Positions 14,424-17,437 of a stretch of 17,437 nucleotides of DNA are shown here, piece after piece. Origin of the DNA: an uncultured Bacilli bacterium (GTDB lineage: Bacteria; Bacillota_I; Bacilli_A; RFN20; CAG-826); the NCBI GenBank assembly GCA_944358755.1, contig CALVRY010000012.1:1-17437 (forward strand), in the 5' to 3' direction. A model generated the notes under the pieces. That model made no database searches. It had not been told where the DNA came from and was given only the letters and a program-made list of their open reading frames with translations. The translations under genes and the position numbers were made by a program. Within the stretch, counting starts at the first letter, position 1. The number at the start of each line of letters is the position of its first letter.

Positions 14424-16652
14424 TTACCCCACTAGTTTTGATAAAGCTTTATGTGATGCAAGAAGAGTTTTTTTGCCAAAGTCATCAAAAACAACTTCAA
14501 TTATATCATTTTCAACTTTGACTACTTTTCCTCTTCCAAAAACAGTGTGCATGCAGATGTCGCCAACATTCCATGTGATTCCGTTTCCAACATTAATATT
14601 TGTGAGCGAATCAGGAAGTTTGTTTGTTTTCTTATAAATTCCTGTACCTTTATTGTTTTTATTAAAGTCGTAGAAATAGATATTTTGATTGTTTTGCTGA
14701 CCAAAAGATAAAGATTCACCAAGGAATTTAAATTCAGGTAATTTAATTTCAGCTTCTTTTATAAAGCGAGATGGAATGTTATTACTTTGTAATGAATAAG
14801 AATAATCACGGTTTAAAGTTAAATAAAGTTGTTTTTTCGCTCTTGTAAATGCAACATAAGCAAGACGTCTTTCTTCTTCAAGTCCATCTTTATCTCTTTC
14901 ATTTATTGCTCTTTGATTTGGGAAAACCCCATCGTTAAGTCCCATTACAAACACATAGTCGAACTCAAGACCTTTTGCCGTGTGAACTGTCATAAGTGAG
15001 ACATTGTTATCACCAGTGATTTCATCTTGTGAAGTCATTAAAGCAATATTTTGAAGATATTCTTCAAAATTACTTTCTGGATTGTTTTTAAGATAAGTTC
15101 TAACGTCATCAATTAAAGCATGAACGTTTTCAATTCTATCATCTTGATCTTCACCATCTTCAAGTGCCTTATAAAATCCAATATCCTTAAGAAATTGATC
15201 TAAAACCTCGCTATAAGCCTCTAAATTTACATTTAATTTAGTTGCAGTTGCTTCCATTTTTTCAACAAGTTCCTTCATCGACTTAACAATGGATGGTTTA
15301 ATGTTTGTTGTATAATTTTCAATCTTTTTGAAATATTCTAAGATTCCAAGTTTATAATCAGAAGCTTCTTTTCTAGCAAGTTCTAAATTTTTATCGCCAA
15401 ATCCACGACGTGGAAAATTACAAATTCTAGTAAAAGAAACATCATCTTTATCATTTAAAAGAAGATGAAAATAAGCTAAAGCATCTTTGATTTCTTTACG
15501 AGCGTAGAATTTTAATCCACCATAAACTTTATATGGGATTCCGCGTGTCGTTAATGCGTTTTCAATTTTAAGAGATAAATAAGATGAACGATATAAAATT
15601 GCGATATTTTTATAGTCTACTTCAGGATTTTTTGATTTAATCTCTAAAATTGTATTTCCAATAAAGTTTGCTTCACTAATTGAGCTATCTAAATTTCGAA
15701 TAATGATATCATTTCCACCCTTGTTGTTAGTGAAAAGATCTTTTTTAACTCTATCAACATTTTTTGAAATAAGTTTATTGCTTGCTTCCAAAATTTTACT
15801 GGTTGAACGATAATTTTCGTTTAAAATAATCGTTTCCATTGGTCTAAAAATTTTATCGATATCAAGAATGATTTTTTGGTTTGCTCCACGCCAGGTATAA
15901 ATTGTTTGATCAGGGTCGCCAACAACATAAATTGAAGTATCTTCATTTGTTAAAAGACGTAAAAGTTCAAATTGAACATCATTTGTATCTTGAAATTCAT
16001 CAACAAGAATGTGTTTATATCTTGAAGCATATTTTGCTCTAACTTCTGGGAATTCTTTTAAAATTTTGATGGTATAAATTAACAAATCATCAAAATCTAA
16101 AGCGTATGCTTCAGATTTCCTAAGTTCATACTCTTTAAAAAATTCTAAAAATAATTTTTCTTTAGGATTACGACCAAGTTTGACGTCGCTTGGTAAACGA
16201 CCCATCATTTTTTGACTACCTATATAGCTTGCGGCTTGTTTTATTGTTTCATCAGTTTTTTTAAAGCCTTTTTCGACACCAATTAATTTAAGAAGTCTGA
16301 GAGAGTCATCATCATCATAAATCATGTAATTTCTTGGATAACCTAAAAGATCAGCTTCAACACGTAAAAAACGTGCACAAAAAGAGTGAAAAGTAGAGAT
16401 AATTAAGCCAGAAAGATTGTAATCAGGAAGTAAGGCTGAGGTTCTTTCTTGCATTTCACGAGCGACTTTATTAGTAAAAGTAATTGCCACAATTTGATAA
16501 GGATGAACATTAAATTTCTCGATTAAATAGGCAATTCTGTAGGTTAAAACTCTAGTTTTTCCACTACCAGCGCCAGCAATAATTCTTAAATATTGCTTGT
16601 CAGAACTTACTGCCTCATATTGCTTGTTGTTTAATTCATTTCTATAATCCAT
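14424..16652 (-). CDS. pcrA: ATP-dependent DNA helicase PcrA/UvrD
   Basis: PcrA (742 aa, usual length about 740) is a 3'-5' SF1A helicase that clears replication blocks, removes recombinase and acts in nucleotide excision repair. Motifs in order: Walker A IAGAGSGKTRVL (Lys 32), TFHSFCARFLR, DEFQDTN (218-224), GDPDQTIYTWRGA (245-257), NYRS, a late motif TVHTAKGLEFDYVFV, and VAFTRAKKQLYL. The C-terminus (WNVGDICMHTVFGRGKVVKV onward) is the small Tudor-like domain that binds RNA polymerase in PcrA. The start is fixed by the family N-terminus (LNNKQYEAV). There is no Shine-Dalgarno; a TATACT lies 9 bases before the ATG, so the message may be leaderless. It is the first gene after a terminator and probably heads the pcrA-ligA-gatCAB operon, a pairing with ligA that is common in Bacilli. 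Confidence 0.97.
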   Translation of the reverse strand: MDYRNELNNKQYEAVSSDKQYLRIIAGAGSGKTRVLTYRIAYLIEKFNVHPYQIVAITFTNKVAREMQERTSALLPDYNLSGLIISTFHSFCARFLRVEADLLGYPRNYMIYDDDDSLRLLKLIGVEKGFKKTDETIKQAASYIGSQKMMGRLPSDVKLGRNPKEKLFLEFFKEYELRKSEAYALDFDDLLIYTIKILKEFPEVRAKYASRYKHILVDEFQDTNDVQFELLRLLTNEDTSIYVVGDPDQTIYTWRGANQKIILDIDKIFRPMETIILNENYRSTSKILEASNKLISKNVDRVKKDLFTNNKGGNDIIIRNLDSSISEANFIGNTILEIKSKNPEVDYKNIAILYRSSYLSLKIENALTTRGIPYKVYGGLKFYARKEIKDALAYFHLLLNDKDDVSFTRICNFPRRGFGDKNLELARKEASDYKLGILEYFKKIENYTTNIKPSIVKSMKELVEKMEATATKLNVNLEAYSEVLDQFLKDIGFYKALEDGEDQDDRIENVHALIDDVRTYLKNNPESNFEEYLQNIALMTSQDEITGDNNVSLMTVHTAKGLEFDYVFVMGLNDGVFPNQRAINERDKDGLEEERRLAYVAFTRAKKQLYLTLNRDYSYSLQSNNIPSRFIKEAEIKLPEFKFLGESLSFGQQNNQNIYFYDFNKNNKGTGIYKKTNKLPDSLTNINVGNGITWNVGDICMHTVFGRGKVVKVENDIIEVVFDDFGKKTLLASHKALSKLVG

Positions 16653-16661
16653 AGCCTAAAA

Positions 16662-16667
16662 AGTATA
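16662..16667 (-). promoter_or_regulatory. Candidate -10 box for the pcrA-ligA-gatCAB operon
   Basis: TATACT on the minus strand ends 9 bases before the pcrA ATG, in the intergenic stretch after the terminator. It would start transcription 2-3 bases before the ATG. A second option, TATAAA (16685-16690), would give a leader of about 25 bases, still with no Shine-Dalgarno. Neither has a good -35 at 16-18 bases. CACTAGTG (16698-16705), flanked by A and T runs, is a palindrome that might bind a regulator. Confidence 0.35.
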
Positions 16668-16713
16668 TCATTTTTGGCCACTCGTTTATAGTAAAAACAC
16701 TAGTGATTTTTAT

Positions 16714-16740
16714 GAAAAATGGAACACCATAGGTGTTCCG
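16714..16740 (-). terminator. Rho-independent terminator after the asnS-membrane protein operon
   Basis: A perfect 8-base stem GGAACACC (16721-16728) / GGTGTTCC (16732-16739), with a three-base loop, is followed on the minus strand by ATTTTTC. It begins 5 bases past the stop of the 92-aa gene, so it ends that transcript and separates it from pcrA. Confidence 0.82.
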
Positions 16741-16744
16741 TAAA

Positions 16745-17023
16745 TTAAGCAATATTTGCAAAGATTGAGATGACAAGATATATGATGTAAGCAAAGAGAG
16801 CTACATCTAACATCGCTATCAAAATAAAACCCGCTACATTCTTTCTTTTTTTAAGAAGTTCAGCTTCTTCATCAGTAAGTGGCGCCTTTGTTTTCTCTTT
16901 TTGAACTTCAATATCAGTTGTCATTGAAGGAAAAATTTCACTATTAAAAGGCTCTTCTTGAACGTGAGGTTTTCTATCTTCTGGAGTTAAATAAATATTA
17001 CTATTTTCTCTTTCTTCTTCCAT
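16745..17023 (-). CDS. Small membrane protein with one C-terminal transmembrane segment, 92 aa
   Basis: I do not recognise a family. Residues 1-60 are acidic and polar (many Glu, Lys, Pro; no signal peptide), with a charged helix EEAELLKKRKNV at about 53-64. Residues about 65-91 form one long hydrophobic span (GFILIAMLDVALFAYIIYLV, then ISIFANIA) that ends the protein. The basic KKRK just before the span predicts an N-inside, tail-anchored orientation with most of the protein in the cytoplasm. The ATG comes one base after the asnS stop (TAATATG) with no Shine-Dalgarno, so it probably depends on reinitiation after asnS. A strong terminator follows directly. Role unknown; it could be a small membrane anchor. 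Confidence 0.8.
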   Translation of the reverse strand: MEEERENSNIYLTPEDRKPHVQEEPFNSEIFPSMTTDIEVQKEKTKAPLTDEEAELLKKRKNVAGFILIAMLDVALFAYIIYLVISIFANIA

Positions 17024-17024
17024 A

Positions 17025-17437
17025 TTAATATTTTAAACTACCTGGACAGCGAGGGAAAGGTTGAACATCTCTAATATTTTGCATACCAGTGATATACATT
17101 AAAAGACGATCAAAACCAAGACCGAACCCACTATGGATGCATCCGCCATATTTTCTTAAATTTAAGTACCATTCAAGACCTTTATCGTTTCCAATTTCTT
17201 TCATTTTAGCAAGAAGTTTGCCATAATCTTCTTCTCTTTGAGAACCGCCAACGATTTCGCCTTCTTTTGGTACAAGTAAATCACATGCAGCAACTGTTTT
17301 GTTATCTGGATTAAGTTTCATATAGAAAGCTTTAATTTCTTTTGGATAGTTAATGAGGAAAACAGGTCCTTTAACAATCTCTTCAGTGATATATCTTTCA
17401 TGTTCACTCATTAAATCCATGCCCCGGAAAATATCAG
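17025..17437 (-). CDS. asnS: Asparaginyl-tRNA synthetase, C-terminal part (5' end outside the window)
   Basis: The last 136 residues of AsnRS, a class II synthetase that charges tRNA(Asn) with asparagine. Matching stretches: GMDLMSEHERYITEE, YPKEIKAFYMKLN, KTVAACDLLVP, GEIVGGSQREE, HSGFGLGFDRLLMYITG (class II motif 3 with the Arg that holds ATP), and IRDVQPFPRCPG at the end. The visible frame begins before the ATG at 17418-17420, which is internal. Just upstream, the conserved 'WG-x-DL-x-SEHERYL' motif reads R-G-M-D-L because its Trp codon is CGG (17424-17426). The stop is TAA, one base before the small membrane protein gene. Together with gatCAB this suggests direct Asn charging and indirect Gln charging. 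Confidence 0.95.
   Translation of the reverse strand, partial: DIFRGMDLMSEHERYITEEIVKGPVFLINYPKEIKAFYMKLNPDNKTVAACDLLVPKEGEIVGGSQREEDYGKLLAKMKEIGNDKGLEWYLNLRKYGGCIHSGFGLGFDRLLMYITGMQNIRDVQPFPRCPGSLKY

Overview
The window is AT-rich and densely coded, and it looks like a chromosome segment of a low-GC, Gram-positive-type bacterium: an uncultivated member of Bacillota class Bacilli close to the Mollicutes. Evidence: AsnRS and GatCAB occur together, GatA carries an active-site variant I associate with mycoplasma-like lineages, AddAB is present rather than RecBCD, and AGA is the common Arg codon. TGG is the Trp codon in the intact genes and TGA acts as a stop, for example at the end of ligA. The only CGG I could find in frame in the minus-strand genes falls at an invariant Trp of AsnRS. 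This hints at CGG being read as Trp, a reassignment reported in a few low-GC bacteria.

Right part (about 3.08-17.44 kb): a housekeeping block entirely on the minus strand. In transcription order it holds the 3' end of asnS, a small single-span membrane protein, a terminator, then pcrA, ligA, gatC, gatA, gatB, a compact addB and addA. Genes from pcrA to gatB are 1-3 bases apart or overlap, and addB and addA overlap by one base, so this is one or two operons. Translation (Asn-tRNA charging plus the GatCAB transamidation route to Gln-tRNA) and DNA repair (PcrA helicase, NAD-dependent ligase, AddAB end-processing) are interleaved. The genes that follow a terminator or a longer gap, pcrA and addB, lack a Shine-Dalgarno sequence and have a -10 box 6-9 bases before the ATG, which suggests leaderless transcripts.

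Left part (1-3.08 kb): an accessory patch of small and damaged genes. It holds an ST7/TPR-like protein cut by the window edge (minus), a 53-codon ORF (minus), a RelB/DinJ-YafQ toxin-antitoxin pair whose toxin is out of frame by one base at an A6 run (plus), an HTH-nucleotidyltransferase gene with one in-frame TGA and a set of palindromic operator-like repeats upstream (minus), a tRNA-Ala(CGC) with promoter and terminator (minus), and a decayed flavin-reductase/PCP_red pseudogene (plus). Three neighbouring genes are each interrupted, so the patch looks like a decaying accessory locus around a tRNA gene. No insertion sequence, CRISPR array or rRNA was seen.
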